Positions 62,907-64,000 of a DNA stretch of 64,000 bases are shown here, in pieces; the stretch's first letter is position 1; the number at the start of each line of letters is the position of its first letter. Location of the stretch: assembly GCF_040538665.1 (NCBI RefSeq), contig NZ_JBEWXT010000001.1:434001-498000 (forward strand), given 5' to 3'. The notes beneath the pieces are model-generated. The model saw only the letters and a program-made list of their open reading frames with translations, did no database searches and was not told where the DNA came from. The position numbers were made by a program, and so were the translations under genes. Source of the stretch: Aureibaculum sp. 2308TA14-22 (lineage in GTDB: Bacteria; Bacteroidota; Bacteroidia; Flavobacteriales; Flavobacteriaceae).

Positions 62907-64000
62907 ATGAAAAAATTAGCCTTTATTTTAACAATAGTTTCACTTACTTTTGCCACTTCATGCAAAAAAGATAAGATGCAAGCAGAAGAGATTAATGCAC
63001 CTATTGCGGATGTGGTTCCTAAAGAGATGGAAATTCATGGTGATACTAGAACAGACAATTATTATTGGATGCGGTTATCAGATGAACAGAAAAATTCAGA
63101 AAATCCAGATGAGCATACTCAGAAAGTATTAGACTATCTTAATGCTGAAAATGACTATTTTGAAAAAAAGATGGGACATACCAAAGAGTTTCGTGAGGAA
63201 TTGTTCCAAGAAATGAAATCTAGAATTAAAGAAGATGATGAGTCTGTACCCTATAAAGATAATGGTTACTACTATATAACTCGATATGTAAAAGATGGGC
63301 AATATCCAATCTACGCTCGTAAAAAAGGAAATTTAGATGCTGATGAAGAATTGTTGTTCGATGTCAATAAATTGGCAGAAGGGCATGAATACTATCGATT
63401 GGGCGGATTAAATGTTAGTCCTGATAACAAAATTGCTGCCTTTGCGGTAGATACCATAAGTCGTCGTCAGTATGTTTTACAATTTAAAAACTTGGAAACT
63501 GGCGAGTTTTATCCAGAAAAGATTGAAAACACATCTGGTTCATCAGTTTGGGCAAATGATAACAAGACGGTTTTTTATACCAAAAAAAATCCTACAACTT
63601 TAAGGGCGGAAAGAATTTTTAAACATATTTTAGGTACCGATCCTTCTAAAGATGTTGAGATATTTTATGAGGCAGATAATACGTATAGCACCTATGTTTT
63701 TAAAACAAAATCAAATCAATTTATAGCTATTGGATCTAGTAGTACGTTAACTACGGAATATCAAGTGCTAAATGCAAATACACCTAATGAGAAGTTTAAA
63801 ATTATACAGCCAAGAGTTAAAGAACTTGAGTATCATATTTCTCATTTTGGCGATCACTTTTATATCTATACCAATAAGGATGGAGCGTCAAATTTTAAAT
63901 TAATGAAAACACCAGTTGATAAAACTGGTTCTGATAATTGGGTTGATGTAATTCCCCATAGAGAAGATGTGTTATTGGAAGATATTTCAATATTTAAAAA
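62907..64000 (+). CDS. S9-family prolyl oligopeptidase, 5' part
   Basis: An ATG at 62907 opens a frame that stays open to the window end (364 codons), so the gene continues beyond it. It starts with a lipobox FATSCKKD (Cys19), then HGDTRTDNYYWMRLSDEQ, the N-terminal signature of oligopeptidase B/prolyl oligopeptidase (the usual form is DPYYWLR). The seen part covers the beta-propeller region (YYYITRYVKDGQYPIYARKKG, LFDVNKLAEGHEYYRLGGLNVSPDN). The catalytic Ser-Asp-His domain lies outside the window. It is probably an outer-membrane or periplasmic lipoprotein peptidase. Confidence 0.9.
   Translation, partial: MKKLAFILTIVSLTFATSCKKDKMQAEEINAPIADVVPKEMEIHGDTRTDNYYWMRLSDEQKNSENPDEHTQKVLDYLNAENDYFEKKMGHTKEFREELFQEMKSRIKEDDESVPYKDNGYYYITRYVKDGQYPIYARKKGNLDADEELLFDVNKLAEGHEYYRLGGLNVSPDNKIAAFAVDTISRRQYVLQFKNLETGEFYPEKIENTSGSSVWANDNKTVFYTKKNPTTLRAERIFKHILGTDPSKDVEIFYEADNTYSTYVFKTKSNQFIAIGSSSTLTTEYQVLNANTPNEKFKIIQPRVKELEYHISHFGDHFYIYTNKDGASNFKLMKTPVDKTGSDNWVDVIPHREDVLLEDISIFK

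Overview
The window is low-GC chromosomal DNA from a member of the Bacteroidota, almost certainly a marine-type Flavobacteriaceae. The evidence is the gldKLMN type IX secretion/gliding operon, a SusC/SusD pair, the XrtF exosortase module, prolipoproteins with a Cys-type lipobox, frequent TTG/GTG or leaderless-looking starts without clear Shine-Dalgarno sites, and candidate TAnnTTTG -7 promoter boxes. There is no rRNA, prophage, transposase, integrase or CRISPR array. No gene-free stretch exceeds 300 bases; the longest is about 212 bases (54766-54977) and holds nothing I recognise.

Layout. 1-2.8 kb: end of sucA and all of sucB (2-oxoglutarate dehydrogenase), then a lipoprotein with a clan GH-A glycosidase signature. 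3.9-5.7 kb: a HEAT-repeat protein and a FAD oxidoreductase. 5.8-14.3 kb, minus strand: gldN, gldM, gldL, gldK, a ureohydrolase-fold protein with damaged metal sites, and topA. 14.5-21.1 kb, plus strand: miaB, a sigma-54 activator, an LptE-like lipoprotein, a TPR-like protein, secG, groES and groEL. 21.2-25.0 kb: an accessory stretch with a DUF6157 gene carrying an in-frame stop, a GyrI-like protein, a double-DTGA aspartic protease, a triple glycogen-binding-like repeat protein and a DUF6503-like lipoprotein. 25.1-28.6 kb, minus strand: a heavy-metal (probably copper) locus with a Cys-rich lipoprotein, an HMA protein, a TonB receptor and a HYC_CC_PP protein.

28.7-32.0 kb: a type II NADH dehydrogenase, the XrtF exosortase with its partner, a free-Met-sulfoxide-reductase-like GAF protein and a GNAT. 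32.1-39.3 kb: purH and the rod-shape operon mreB-mreC-mreD-mrdA-rodA. 39.3-41.7 kb: a small unknown gene, rpsT, tRNA-Glu and proS. 41.8-50.3 kb: an Arg/Ser-repeat lipoprotein, a FadL-type porin, SusC, SusD and a NamZ/DUF1343 protein. 50.4-55.6 kb: DUF983, an ABC-F ATPase, an uncharacterised translationally coupled gene pair and a membrane protein. 55.6-59.1 kb: a three-subunit biotin-dependent acyl-CoA carboxylase. 59.2-64 kb: M42 peptidase, DUF4294, a porin, a frameshifted ybaB/ebfC and the start of an S9 peptidase.

Most of the window is conserved core genome. The points most worth a second look are the coupled unknown pair at 52.9-54.8 kb, the degenerate ureohydrolase inside the gliding locus, the Arg/Ser-repeat lipoprotein, the single-chain double-DTGA protease with its glycan-binding-like neighbour, two apparent gene lesions (ybaB frameshift and DUF6157 nonsense), and a sigma-54-like promoter in front of groES.
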